64,000 nucleotides of DNA, taken from contig OZ010792.1 in NCBI GenBank assembly GCA_963932465.1, forward strand, positions 190,801,556 to 190,865,555, in the 5' to 3' direction. Both the position numbers and the translations under genes were made by a program. Of the stretch, positions 10,556 to 22,217 are shown in pieces. Under the pieces are notes generated by a model that saw only the letters and a list, made by a program, of their open reading frames with translations, was not told the origin of the DNA and made no database searches. The DNA comes from Maratus speciosus. Its lineage: Eukaryota > Arthropoda > Arachnida > Araneae > Salticidae. Position 1 is the first letter of the stretch; every line of letters begins with the position of its first letter.

Positions 10556-11558
10556 CCAAAGTTAAAATTGTCAGTTTAGAAATAAAATAAATTTCATTAT
10601 GTTTAATTTTAAGAATAACTTTTATATGCCTCAATCGGAAAATAAATGAAAATAAATATAATTTTCAATTTCTAAATATATCGAGAAAAATTGTGTCTTT
10701 TATTTTTATCAAAGTAGTGAAAGAAATGTTTTCTTAAAGACCAAAGTTAACATTTTCTGTTTATAAATAAAAAAAATTATTTTGTTTAATTTTAAGGTTC
10801 ACATTTATATACATCCTTAAGATAATAAATAAATAAAAATAAATACAAAATTTCTAAAGTTATTCAAACTGCAATATATGCTATTTGTCACATTTTACCG
10901 CTGTAGATGTTCAGCACTGCAAAACTGTGTGAAATTCCATGACATGGGTAAAAATTGAGTGTTTTGTCGCGGTTTAATATCCAGTACTCAAATTTTGAGT
11001 CACCTATAAACCAAAAATATGTTCCTAAAGCTGAAATCTTCTTCTAATCGATGGTGTAATCGATTTTAAAAAATATGAATTTGAACCTTTTCAAAAATAC
11101 CTACAAACTCAGGTGATATCGCATCTCAAGGAGACGACACTTCTCCTACGATAAAAGTAACATTGCATTTTTGTAGGGAGGGAAGAGGGGGACCTGGAGC
11201 ATATTTTTCCGCTTATTGCAGGATTCCTTTATAAAGAGACTTTATTCTGCTTGATATTAAATTTTCTGGATAGTAACTTTTTTTTAAAATCTATATAGTA
11301 GTATTTGCGTACAATTTTATTATTTCTTTTCAGTATTAAATTTTATGACGTATTTGTAATTGCGCTTTCATCTAAAGATTTTAAATAAAATGTTAAAATT
11401 TTGAAAACATAATTCTATTTTAATTGAATCCATCAATTAATTTTGAATAAAAAAGTTTAAGTATTAGACAAAGAAAAATTCAAAACCTTAACTTCTGACT
11501 CTACACAATTTTCCAACTGAACATGAGTCGGGCACTGGTAATTTGCACCGTCTCTATC

Positions 11559-11572
11559 CCCCCCCCCCCCCC
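11559..11572. repeat. Poly(C) run
   Basis: About 14 consecutive C near the right end of the Helitron. Confidence 0.9.
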
Positions 11573-12033
11573 TTCTCTCTACTGACCTGCGATACAAATT
11601 TCAGGTTCTTTACGAATATTATTTACGGGATGGGCCCGTGCAACGCCGGGCGGGACAGATAGTATTAGCTAATAAAACGTTTGAAGATACTGTTTTTGGT
11701 AAAATATAAACTATTACTTCGTGAGTCAATATCTTTATCTTTGAAAGCGTCAAAATAATTTTTATAAGGAACGTAAGTTATCACTTATGCTTCTAATACT
11801 ACTTTTTTCTCTATTGAAAATATAAAATTGTTGAATAGGTTATCTCTTTACTAGCTTCTACTATTACAATACACATTTAATGAAAAATTTATAGAGATAC
11901 ATTAAATTACATTAAAGTGGAAAAAGTATCATCTTTTTCCGCATACTACTTGCAAAAAATATTCTTTAGGAAAAGAAAATTATTGTAAGCGCTGCAATTG
12001 TAATAATTTCTGGCGCTTTATAAACCATACGAG

Positions 12034-12140
12034 TTGTAATTTTCCACTTGTTCGAAAATGTAAGGGCCAAGTTTCGGACCAGGGATCTCATGACTGAAGC
12101 TGTCAAATCTCTGCCAACTGACCTATCCTTGCGTATCTGG
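12034..12140 (-). repeat. tRNA-derived SINE unit, left member of the inverted pair
   Basis: A-box-like AGGTCAGTTGGCAGAG and B-box-like CCTGGTCCGAAAC lie about 45 nt apart, followed by a body that matches the right member through ATTACAACT. A small open frame on this strand is incidental. Confidence 0.6.
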
Positions 12141-12239
12141 AGTTCTGTTACCTGCGATTTATTCTGTTGAACTGATTCATATATCAGACCAAATGCTGTG
12201 ATCAATAGGGTTAGCTTGTTGAATTATGTCCATCACATT

Positions 12240-12360
12240 CGTGCGGCATATTTCAGTTAGCAGAACATTGGCAGCTTCAGAGAAGAGATCCGTAGTTCGA
12301 ATTCCGACCCGGACTTTTTCGACCAGTAGTAAAATTACAACTGGTAAGCTTTATTTACCA
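12240..12360 (+). repeat. tRNA-derived SINE unit, right member of the inverted pair
   Basis: A-box-like TTCAGTTAGCAGAAC and a good B-box-like TAGTTCGAATTCC are followed by the same body ending in AAAATTACAACTGGTAAGC. Confidence 0.6.
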
Positions 12361-13165
12361 ATTAGAATAATTGAGTTAAAATTAATCTTTATAAACCAGT
12401 TTACTGTGTTTTTGGCGTTTTCTACTTTAAACAGTCGTGGTTAAGAAATACCGGAACGTGGTGAATACTGAACTAATTTCTTTTTGTGAGTTTTTATACT
12501 ACTTTTTTAACATATTATTGAATGGATTTATAAAAGGAAAATATTTAATCAAGACAATATAATTTTTCTGGTGAAAATTGAAAAAAAAAATATTTTGTTA
12601 TCTAAAATATAAGAAAATTTAAAATTCCTACATTTTCTACAAATTTGAACTTTTTTAAACATTTATTTGCAAGCTTTTAATACTGTAACAATAGTGATCA
12701 CTTATCCAAAAGTTTAGTTATTAAAAAAAACCAAAAAACCATGACGTATGTAAAAATACAATAAGAATGGCTACTTACTCAGCATTGTTTTATTTCAAAA
12801 AATAAATTATGCCTATAACTCAAAATGCTAATACTAATTTTACGAAGTGCAATTTGAGGATTCTTCAAAAAAAATGGAGAGTCATTTGAAAACTGTATGT
12901 TGAATATTTAGCATGCGGATCATATTGATAGATTGAATAAACACAATTTTTCAAAAAGGAATTTATAGAAAAAAAATTAAACTGAAATGGACGCAGTAAA
13001 AAGTTGTTTGCGCATATTTATAATCAGTGGTTCTTTATGCACCCCCGGATTCACCCGGCTTTGAGAATAAATTAGGAATGTCTAGATAACAAACAGCAGA
13101 AAATTGCAAGATTGATATTTTCGTCCTTTTTTGTCAAAGATACCAACGTTCTCCTTTTTTAGCTT

Positions 13166-15088
13166 TAGGAGAGACTAGGGAGGGTTGACCCACCCATCAG
13201 TTTTCATATTTAAAAGAATTTCAGTGTTTTATCAGTAGGTGTCAACCAAAGCTACTGGAATGCTCAAACAACAGTTGCTATTTCATACTGATAATCGAAA
13301 TCGCTGTGTAAAAATTCCATTGTGAAAAGTTTTCAACCTAAAAGTTGTGTTGTTTAGAAATATTTTGTAAGCTTTTTTCAGATAAAATATATCATAGAAA
13401 TTTAAGTAAGTAGGTTTTAAGTAAAGCAGAAATATCGAGCTTTCATTCCAGTCATAAAGATTACACAGTAAGTTAGGCTTAACAAAACAGTGTGCTTTTC
13501 TTTAGAAAAGGACTATGTGTGGAGGCTTGACCCACCCACTATGAGGGAGGCTTGACCAGATGTTCAAGGCTCCCGTAACACATTCACGACGGGAAACAAG
13601 AATTCTCGTTTTCATTCAAAAAACATCTTTGACTAAGGGCGTGGCTTCTACCTTACAGAAAATGCATTTATATCATGTTGTCCATATTTTTTTAGATTGT
13701 AATACATTTTTTATTAAATTCGCACATTGAAAGATATTTACCGATGCATAAACTTGGGAAACCTATGTAGAACACTAATTTCGAAAAGACTTTTAGAACA
13801 GGAGGAGCTTCTACTGTTTTAAAATTCAGATTTGATAAAAATTGACCGTAGGCAATGTGTTAATTAAAGGGTTTTGGAAATCTTTGTATAATGAAGGATT
13901 AATTGTTATATATAAAAATGAATGTAAATTTATTGTGCAAAGCTAAGGTAAAATGGGGTGATGGAAAAGAAAACGTTTGAAACTGATTAAGGAAAGGTGT
14001 GGAAAATTGCTATAGTATCCACTGCAGAAACAAATTCATGAAATACAAATGAGAAAGTTGATAGGAACTTTTTCCATAGGTAAAATGAAACAGTGGAAAC
14101 GACGAGAAAGTATGAAAGCAGCAGTCCTAACCGTTTCAGGGACAGTGGTATATTTATGAAACCACTTGACTTTAATTCCTAAACGCCACAATGGCACCAG
14201 AATTTTGCTAAAATCGTTTCCACTTAATATGTATGTGAAATATAATCTTTTCTATCTTTCCAAATAAATTTGTTTGTATATTCCGGTGCCAGCCATTTAT
14301 TTCAACATTTTAGTACTGAAAGTACTTTGTCACTGAAAGGGTTAAAGATGTTACTGATAAGTTGAGTACTCATGCGGCTGGAAAAGAACATAGCATTGAT
14401 CGAAAAACTTTAGGAAGTTATGTAGACAAATTTCACCGGCATGAATACAGTGAGATGAAGCCAAACTATGTGATAACTAGAGTAGTCAGATCGAATGTCA
14501 CAAAAAGTAGTACAAGGAGACAAAATAGAGGGGCAGTGGCTACTACATACAGACATAATAATGCATGAAACCCTATGAAAACGGAACCTGTCTTTTGCGG
14601 AATACTGTCTTAAATGTTAAAGTTTCATTTTTCCTGCTGTACAATTATACCTGCTCAGACAAAATCCTGTTTAAAACAAAAATTTTCTTCTCTGATTTGC
14701 GATTGCGTCTAAACAGGTTTGTTAAGCATCATATTTAAAAAAATATTTTTTTATAATAATTAAAGCATGCAGCATACAGTTATTTAGCTTTTTTAAGCTA
14801 ATTTTATTTCTCTTCACAAATATTTCAATATACAAAAGAAAGTGGGTCAAGCCTCCCAGATAGTGGCTCAACCCTCCCATATGTGGGGAGCCTTAACCCA
14901 TTATTTTCTCAAGTTTAAAATCAATAATTTTTCAAATTTCTTATGTATTACACTTATGTAGCAATTTGATTTTGATAACTGATTGTATAACGAATAAAAT
15001 TATGAATAAGATTTTATTCTACGTTCAGTATTTAAAAAATAATAAATCGTTCTGTAAAAAGTGGGTCAACCCTCCCTAGTCTCCCCTG
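13166..15088 (+). mobile_element. Degenerate pogo/Tigger-like element
   Basis: Ends are TAGGAGAGACTAGGGAGGG on the left and, from the right, CAGGGGAGACTAGGGAGGG, both continuing TTGACCCAC. A TA follows the right end; the left TA is mutated. The interior bears extra copies of the GGAGG(C/G)TTGACCCAC motif at about 13522-13555 and 14842-14895, spaced symmetrically near the ends. A short frame at 14374-14568 resembles a psq-type helix-turn-helix. No DDE core remains. The element is absent from block B. Confidence 0.72.
14374..14568 (+). pseudogene. pogo-type transposase fragment with psq-like helix-turn-helix
   Basis: About 65 residues are open. KEHSIDRKTLGSYVDKF fits the second half of the psq/CENP-B-type helix-turn-helix found at the N terminus of pogo-like transposases, where a glycine-isoleucine-aspartate turn is followed by TL..YV..F. 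The frame then runs KPNYVITRVV, a usual continuation. Upstream and downstream are closed by stops. It lies in the Tigger-like element on the strand expected. Function is lost; assignment rests on one short motif. Confidence 0.5.
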
Positions 15089-15094
15089 TAATGT

Positions 15095-15935
15095 TATTAC
15101 TGACCAAACCTTCGGATTAAAAAAATCGATTAATGCTAATTTTCATTAAAGTTTTAATTAATGGTAAATTTATCAACAAATACGTCGCTACTTGATAGCT
15201 ACCCTATACTTTTGACCAGATAAATCGATTGCGGTCCCGATTTACAATACCTGGTCGACTTCTGTATAAGTTTATATATATATATACGTGTAATATCATC
15301 TCTGCATATTTATAATAATTTTAGGAACTTGTATACACGATGTATTGCATGTAAGAGAACAGATCTTTCTGAAAGAACAAAATATGCATTTAAAACTCTG
15401 AATGCAAGTAATGAATTGTGCTGGTAATGTTAGTTTGTAACAATTAAATGATTGAAACATGATAACTGTTTGATAAATGTGTATTTTTCTCTGCTTTTGA
15501 AAGGCATTTTTAAGAAAACAAATTATTATCAGAAATATGAGGGAGAGAGTAAATTCATATGCCTTTCATAAGAAAACTATTCGACAAATTAATAAAGGAA
15601 AATTAATGATAACATTGGAGTACTTTTTTTGGAGTATTTTCTCTTATGCGCCAAATATTTAATTAACAAAATAATTTTTTTAATTTTCATAATGAAAAAC
15701 ACACAAAAAATTTCACACTTATTTGACCTATAAGTTCAAAAACATATATTATTAATATCTATTTTTTATTTACTGCGTATATTCAATTATTTCATTATTC
15801 TACCAATATTTTCATATATTCATTTCATTTACTACAATTAATATTTAATTACTTGAATAAACATTTTTATTCGAAATAAACCTGGTAAGGACATTTTTGA
15901 AATTCATTTCGATTCGGTTTTTTCGAAAATTCCAT
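15095..15935. other. AT-rich DNA of block A, no gene seen
   Basis: No frame or element end recognised. Weak similarity to block B near 59640-59830 suggests ancestral, non-transposon sequence. A short TA run lies near 15273. Confidence 0.5.
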
Positions 15936-15938
15936 TTT

Positions 15939-16492
15939 TAGGTGCGTTCGTAATTATATAAATGCGTAGCACCTATAGTCGTCGCTCAGTCCATCTGTCT
16001 GTCTGTCCGCATATAACAGCGCAAAAACTACCCAACCAAATCGTTTGAAATTTAAAATATATAATTGTTGCATAATTTTGTCGAGTCATTTCAAATTTTA
16101 TGAAAATCGGATGTATAGTTTAATTACAGGGACAGTCAAATTTTTTTCATTACATTACGGCCAATGGGAAAAAATTATTGCAAGTGCGTTTTAATGATGT
16201 TACAGCCTTCCGAATGGTCTGAAAATTTAAATATTTAATTGCTGCAAAATTTTGTCGAGTCTTTTCAAATTTTATGAAAATAGGATGTAAAGTTTAATTA
16301 CAGGGGAAGTCAAAAGTTCTCCATTACATTACGATCAATGGGAAAAAATTATTTCAAGTCCATTTTAATGATGTTACAGCCTTTCGAAGAGAATGAAATT
16401 GATATGCACTTATGAAGTGCACTAAAATATACATTCAGTACACTATGCGATGCAAAAAATATTTATAAAACTAGTTATAGTACGAACGCATC
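15939..16492 (-). mobile_element. Small Helentron-like non-autonomous element
   Basis: On the minus strand the 5' end (16492 inward) reads GATGCGTTCGTACTATAAC. The body has two diverged tandem units of about 185 bp (landmarks TTTTGTCGAGTC and TTTAATGATGTTACAGCC), then a short GACA-type microsatellite (15993-16007). The 3' end is a hairpin whose outer arms are TAGGTGC / GCACCTA (15939-15976) and whose loop contains ATTACGAACGCA, the inverse of the 5' end. The arrangement matches the elements at 22998-24801 and 57143-58765. No coding. Confidence 0.62.
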
Positions 16493-17054
16493 TCATTTGC
16501 CACGTTCGACGAGCAATTTCCAACTTGTTATATTTTCTCCACACATGCAGCTTTTCTTTCATTAAAATTTGCTTTTCTTTTTGAGGATTTTCTTCAGATA
16601 ATAAACGTCATATATTGGAACAAACATTTGATTCCAACAATATACACGAACTGAAGATCTTTAAGTCTTTTCTTACTCAATCTACTACAAAAATACCAAG
16701 AATAAGATATCTTTGTTATACTTGCAACAATTTGATTAATTAAGATAATAAAATAATTGATTTTTCTTTTCGTCCGTAACCAGATTTATCTTTATTTTTC
16801 TCTTAAGATTATAAACAGAAAAGCTGTCGTAAAATTTTAACTTGAGAATTAATTTAATTTTATTATCGCTACCTTTTCTGTAAATCTTTAAAAAAGCAAT
16901 TTTAAAAATATACTGCAAGAAATGTGTTTTCCATTTATATCAAATCAAAGTGAACTTCACAGAAAGTACAAAACTAATAATTAAACATATAATACAAGAA
17001 GTGGATGGGGTGTCATTTTTAATATGATTAAATAAACAATAAGTACTTAATTCA

Positions 17055-17299
17055 TTTAATTATTCTAGAGAATAATGTAAAAATTTTGCAAGATTGAATT
17101 TATAGTTTTATCACAATTATATGCATATATTTATCACAATTCAAAGGTAAAAAATCTAATAGTTTTTTCAGGTAGGGCCACTGTTTAATGGTAAACTCAG
17201 AAACACTCCTTTGAATAAGTGGATAAACAAAGTTTAATTTGATACGATTGCAACCCAGAAAAAAATTGAATATTGAATCTATATTATAAAAAAGAAATA
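17055..17299. other. AT-rich DNA, no gene seen
   Basis: Just past the end of recognisable block A homology; no feature found. Confidence 0.5.
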
Positions 17300-18422
17300 C
17301 AATCGAACCTCTATTTAACGAAGTCGCCAAATCCCGGAAAAAAGTTCGTTATATGGAAAATTCGTTAAATAGACATTCACCTTTTAAAATACTTTAAACT
17401 ACATAAAATAGATATTAAATTCATAAGCACTAAATATTTTTACTCAAAGTAATTAATCACATTTTTTTATAAGTTATATCGATTTCTTTTATTTATTTTA
17501 CCCACCAATATCCCTTATCAATTAATTTTTTTTTCTATCTGTTTAAATCTGCAAGGAAAACAAAACATTGTCCGGGAATACACTGTACTTTCTGTTTAAA
17601 GTAAATAGTTTTACATTAAAATAAACGAAATTTAATGACATTATTGCATTTATTATTATTATAACAAATAATTTAACCATACATTAATATATGCGTCCTT
17701 AAATTTAATTTCTGAAAAACTCTGTTAATTATACCTGGTTTTTTTTTTTTTTAAGTTCTTTCTCTCATAATACATCTCGCATCTTTGCAATGCACCAAAA
17801 ACCCCTTCATGCGTATTTTCTTCTAACTATAATCCGCGTCGGATTCTTTCAAATAATTTTAGCATTTCATCATTCGAAGTTTTGTTAATTCCTGCATCAT
17901 GTTCATTTCTATCATCATCATCATATCTTCATCGCAATTCATTGCTATATTGTTTTTATTTTTCACACTGTCGAAAATATCCAATTCGGATAGTGTTTCC
18001 AAGATCTAAGTTTCAGAATTAGTGAAATACAAAAATCAATCAGCACATCATGGTTAATTTCTTTTTTTTTCTCATCTGTATCCACATTTTTTTATTTAGT
18101 TAGAGGGATTATCGTCTTCGTCTTCCGTATTTACCGAATTCTTACTGCTGACAAAGAAGGCGCCTAGTAAAACCAGTTGAAGGCCATTGAACATCATAAA
18201 ATGTGTTTAAACAAAGAATAAGTTTGAAATGTCCAGAAATATTTTGAGAAATGGGGAGAAAAAAATTTAGATCACAAGAAAAAGTTCGTTAAATAGAGAA
18301 TGCACTTCGCTATTTGGAGGTTATTTTACGAAGAAATTCGCTAAATGTTCTTAGTTCCAAGGAAAAGTTCGCAAAATAGAGAAATTCGCAAAATAGAGGT
18401 TCGTTAAATAGAGGTCCGACTG
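17300..18422 (-). mobile_element. pogo/Tigger-like element, decayed
   Basis: Ends are CAATCGAACCTCTATTTAAC on the left and, from the right, CAGTCGGACCTCTATTTAAC, flanked by TA (17298-17299, 18423-18424). This CAGT-GAACCTC-ATTTAACGAA type of terminus is typical of pogo/Tigger elements in animals. Several internal copies of TTCG(T/C)TAAATAGA occur near 18285-18415. The interior contains a minus-strand remnant of the transposase C terminus at about 17740-17900. Confidence 0.85.
17740..17900 (-). pseudogene. Tigger-type transposase C-terminal remnant
   Basis: On the minus strand the segment from 17863 reads MLKLFERIRRGL, one stop, then LEENTHEGVFGALQRCEMYYERK. The pattern of an acidic stretch, a leucine-rich segment and an (L)Q..E..Y.RK helix resembles the C-terminal tail of pogo/Tigger transposases. 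An adjacent acidic region (MNCDEDMMMM) precedes it. The catalytic domain is missing. Confidence is moderate because the tail is poorly conserved in sequence. Confidence 0.4.
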
Positions 18423-18429
18423 TATATCC

Positions 18430-19080
18430 ATGAGCAATGTTGACTTCATATTGACGGAGGTAACAGTCTGGATAGGGGATCCTGCTTTTACCGCATTTCT
18501 TTTTTTTCTAAGCATTGCACATTTTCAGTATTTACACCATCGAATAGTGGAGATAATGTATTACCAAATGCAATTTGTTGGAAAACTGAATCTCAGTTTA
18601 CTTATTTTTCTGGGTTTTTTGAAATATTTTGAAACATGATTTTTAAAATCTATCTATATCGCGTACAGCCCCATTACGAAAGATTTACCACGTTTTCGTC
18701 TAAAACAATGTTATTAGTTTAGCATTTTTTCAGCTAATAGTTCATAACAAAGTTAAAATTTCATCATCAGTAAATAAATAAAATAATATAAATAAAACAC
18801 AAGTTTTATAATTACATGTAATCGAAAGACGCGATTAAACAACTGGAATTATCAGAGTTTAAAAGCGTCTTTTTTAATAAATTTCAAAACTTTACATGAA
18901 TATACTGTTGATATGATTCGTATAAAATTGCGTTTCGGTGTTGTTAGTCGGAAGTCTAAGAATATATATATAATAAAAAAAATCTACTACAGTTTGGAAT
19001 TTAAAATAATGGTTATCAACTATGTTTTGTTTGATTCCCTAGTATTGTATAAAAATATAACATATACTTAATGAATTTCA
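18430..19080. other. AT-rich DNA, no gene seen
   Basis: A 69-codon hydrophobic frame at 18430-18639 has no recognisable domain, no splice context and no homologous counterpart in the window; I treat it as chance. Confidence 0.5.
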
Positions 19081-19474
19081 GCTCCATTTCATAGAAATTC
19101 CATTGTGTGACAGCTCAATTGTGTGACCCTGTAAATGAATGGTAACCCACATTATACAGAAAGCATGTTTTAGTACACCTTAGCGATTCATATTAATTTA
19201 ATTGCGTTTTTAACAGAGTAACATCAGGAAAATACGCCTCAAACAAGTTTCCTTCATATACCATAATATAACGGAATACTGTTGAGTTTCCATGTATACA
19301 TACTGCAAATGCTACAGAAAACATATTTTATGGTAATCGTCTTCAAGAGCACCTCCATAATGTACATAAATTTCAATATGTTTAAGACACACCATTAAAT
19401 GACTTTCGCCATAGACCATAATGTAACGGAATAATTTTAAATTCCCCTGTATATGAAGTATAAATACTGCACAT

Positions 19475-22217
19475 TAGGGTGGTCACAAGAAATCAATTTT
19501 CGAATTTTTTCGGGGGCACCCCCCAAAAAGTTGCCAATTGACTAGAAAATGAGATTGGCTAAGTTTCAGCTCATTTGGATAATATTAACCCGTGCCTCAT
19601 TGAGGTTTAAGTTTGAAAAAAACGTCATTTTTCGCAAAAAATGCTGTTTTTTCTTCATGAAATGAATACAATTGAACCTAGAAACATAATGCAGGTCTCA
19701 TTTTATAAAAAAAAAGTTTTGCTCTGAAGAACTACACAAAATTTTTTTCTAAAAATGAATAAATTAAAAAATATGCGCACATTTCAGGACCAGAATTCAC
19801 CTGAATCTTAAAAATTGACTTTTTATGAAAAAGCGAAAAAAAAATTTGTAACATTCCATTTCATCTGCTTTCCACCTTTTGTTTTTCTTTTTTTCGTTTT
19901 GTGAAGTCCAATAAAGTGTTTGATTAAAACAAATTCCAAAGAAAAGGAAAAAAAAACCGAATTTTAAAATGAAAGAATTTTTTTAAAAAAAGGGAGGGCA
20001 AAGGAAGTATAGAAATGAGAGCAAATAATGCTCAATTGAATTTTATTATTAGAGTTATGTTACAAGAAAGGGGGCATAATAAAGGAAATAAATTATTTTC
20101 CCTTACAACTGTCGCGTTAACCCTTTCCGGCACAGAAAAATTCTGTTCGTAAAAGGATGAAATGATTGTCTACCCCGGAATTTACAAACGACATTTTTAG
20201 AAATTAAAATCTTATTACTTTAACCTTTCATTGTAAAAGCAAAATTTTATTAAAATATTCTTCGTACCGTTTGTAAGTTTGGAATTAAAATTAGGTGGTC
20301 CCGGCGGGGGACACTGCGCCGGAAAGGATTGAAGTGGTAATGGTTTAGATAAGGTGGCTTATGTTGACTTTTTTTTACCAAAGTATTATCTAAAAATGAA
20401 AATGCAACTTGATCCGAGTTAAGATACCAAAGGCGGTTTGTCATTTTAGCAAGTGCTTTGTCTGTAACCTATTTATCAAATTTTCTGTAGTGAACAAGTG
20501 ATTTTATTATTTGCAGGTCTTGAATTGGTGGCTAAAGTGGCAGTGGAAGTATTGAAGCACGATTTTGCATAAATATTGATAAAAAATAAGAAAAGATCTC
20601 TGATATCGTCTTTTTCTAAATTTGTTATTGAAAGATGATCCCTGAAACAACATATTTTAAGAGAATGAATAGCCTGTGCCTCCATCCATCTGACATGATT
20701 AAAAGTACCAGGTGCTTTCAAAAAAAGTCTTTTGCAAGAAGGAGTTCTATAAAAATTAAACAAAGTTGGATAAACTCTTTATAATCATCCCTGAGCTGTT
20801 AATTTTTAAGAGTTCCTGTAAGAAAATTTGAAATTTCTTCTGAATTAACTATTTATACCTAGTATTTCATCTTCAGTAACATTTGTATACTTACTCTGGT
20901 TTAATTTAGACCACCCAATCAGAATTGCTTTTTTTTTAAATATCTGGATGAGTGGCAGTGATTGTGCCCATTTTACAATCAAGAACAGATTTCTAAATTA
21001 TGCCGGCGGCATGGTAAATACAGAAGACTTTTCCTTTAACAGTTGCTATAGAAAAATGCAGATTAACTCTGAGGCGACCTGTGTATACTGCACTTGTATC
21101 AAAAAATATTGCCTGGATTTTACCAACTTCCTCCTCTCTTCAACTGCTGAAAATACAGCTTTCGCCTGAATTATTCCGATACTATTTTCAAGTTGAGGAA
21201 CTCGTAGTAACTGTTCTTCATCCCCACAACTAATTAAAAATTTATCCACTCTACATTTTCTTTATTCAAAAAATGGTGAAGCAGTTTTCCACCCCAGTGA
21301 ACAACAGTTCTCTATAAACGGGAATTGTAAAATCTGTTTTTGATGAGCTCAGTTTTTTGTTTACGAAACAGTTATTTGCAGAGTCCATGTCTGTGGTTAG
21401 TTAGTGGATGTATTCTAAGTCTAGCAGCTTCTCTGGCGTTCAGTTCATTTTGCGAATATTATAAAATAAAATACATAAAACTTGACAATTACTTAGCTGC
21501 TTACTGTCAATGATTTGATGAGACATGTGGCCAATTTTAAAAAATCTTACATTTCTGCCATCATATCAAGAAGGGGAAGGGGTTTTACGGAATGTTTCGT
21601 CAATTCTAAAAATAGATAACCATAAAAGATAACAAAAACAGCCTTGTAATAAAAAGAGAAATTCACAGGTTCAACTGCAACACAAATCGAGAAGCTCTTT
21701 CTTACTAGACACAGAACTAGATAACTAATAATCAATTATAATTCGTGAAATATTTTTAAAGTTACAAAAATTGTTCACTTATTTTTGCCTATTAATAAAA
21801 TTGATACAAAAAAATTATCAAAAGTAATAAAATTTTTAATTTGTCATTTTTTACCTATGTTTCAAAAATGCAGAGTTTGAAGGTACGGTTCACTAGATGT
21901 CCTGAAAAATACTAAATGTTCATTAAATATAAGTTTTCATGAGAGTAAAAGTTCAAGGCAACAACAGTTTCTATGAAATAAAACAAGAATCAGGTTTCTA
22001 AGACAAATATGTTTCACGTAAGGAAAGAGAAACGACAATTTTTTGCCAAAAATTGCAAAATTTCAAGAATTCAACCTCGATGTGGCACGGGTTAATATTT
22101 TTTATTTGAGCTGAAACTTTGCCAATCTCATTTTCTAACTAATTGGCAACTTTTAGGAGGGTCCCCCCGAAGAAAACGTTAAAAAAAATTTCCCCCATGT
22201 TGCTTGTGACCACCCTA
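19475..22217 (-). mobile_element. Degraded hAT-like element with 8-bp TSD
   Basis: Inverted ends TAGGGTGGTCACAAG and CTTGTGACCACCCTA are flanked by the 8-bp duplication CTGCACAT (19467-19474 and 22218-22225). Subterminal regions are also inverted copies of each other: AATGAGATTGGC..AGTTTCAGCTCA and GAGCTGAAACTTTGCCAATCTCATT. The minus strand carries fragments of a protein at 20250-21250. The target was an older tandem-unit repeat. The element is 2.74 kb and nearly full length for a hAT, but its gene is broken. Confidence 0.9.
20250..21250 (-). pseudogene. Transposase-like protein remnant of the hAT-like element
   Basis: Three minus-strand frames in different phases belong together. The first (21249 down) contains LLRVPQLENSIGIIQAKAVFS. 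After a closed stretch with a ACRRHN-like segment, the second (20763-20476) contains PGTFNHVRWMEAQAIHSLKI and FRDHLSITNLEKDDIRDLFLF. The third (20444-20250) follows. The (H)xRWMxxAIxSLKIxxFR pattern is a feature I associate with a family of uncharacterised arthropod transposon proteins; the terminal repeats and 8-bp duplication place it with hAT. At least two frame breaks make it non-functional. Confidence 0.5.

Larger units (their letters stand above)
10180..11662 (+). mobile_element. Non-autonomous Helitron
   Basis: It begins TCTATACTAATAAAAGAAC right after an A and ends with a short GC-rich imperfect inverted repeat (GGGCCCG..GGGCGGG) and ACAGATAG right before a T. 5'-TC, a CTRR-like 3' end and A/T flanks without duplication are Helitron traits; the first base of the CTRR is lost here (ATAG). 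Block B at about 54470-54495 continues from the left flank to the right flank without it (GTGCATGTAATTATAATAGC), confirming both ends. A GT-rich microsatellite lies near the left end. No helicase frame is visible. Confidence 0.8.
12028..12386. mobile_element. Inverted pair of tRNA-like SINE units within one 12-bp TSD
   Basis: The 12-bp sequence CTTTATAAACCA occurs on both sides (12016-12027 and 12387-12398). Block B has a single related site (TTTTATAAACCTG, about 54984-54996), so the region is one insertion. Its halves are inverted copies of one family. On the minus strand 12140 to 12028 reads GTCAGTTGGCAGAG, GACAGCTTCAGTCA, GGTCCGAAAC, then AAAATTACAACTCGTA. On the plus strand 12245-12355 reads TTCAGTTAGCAGAA, GGCAGCTTCAGAGA, AGTTCGAATTCC, then AAAATTACAACTGGTA. 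Each has A- and B-box-like motifs. The halves are clearly diverged. Confidence 0.75.
3860..17050 (+). repeat. Segmental duplication block A (partner 47735-60255)
   Basis: Colinear, same-orientation matches to block B recur throughout. Examples are 3865-3925 with 47745-47805, 4030-4520 with 49460-50960, 5950-6300 with 51190-52040, 6300-6870 with 53550-54190, 11690-11900 with 54490-54710, 12390-12440 with 54980-55030, 12460-12690 with 56785-57010, 12770-12960 with 58760-58930, and 16600-17000 with 59870-60250. The gaps between matches are mostly block-specific transposon insertions. By eye identity is roughly 70-80 percent, so the duplication is old. Confidence 0.85.

Noticed and set aside
18430..18639. 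69-codon hydrophobic frame as a small membrane protein gene
   Set aside because: No homologue, conserved motif or supporting signal; such frames are expected in AT-rich DNA where TTT/TTA/ATT codons dominate.
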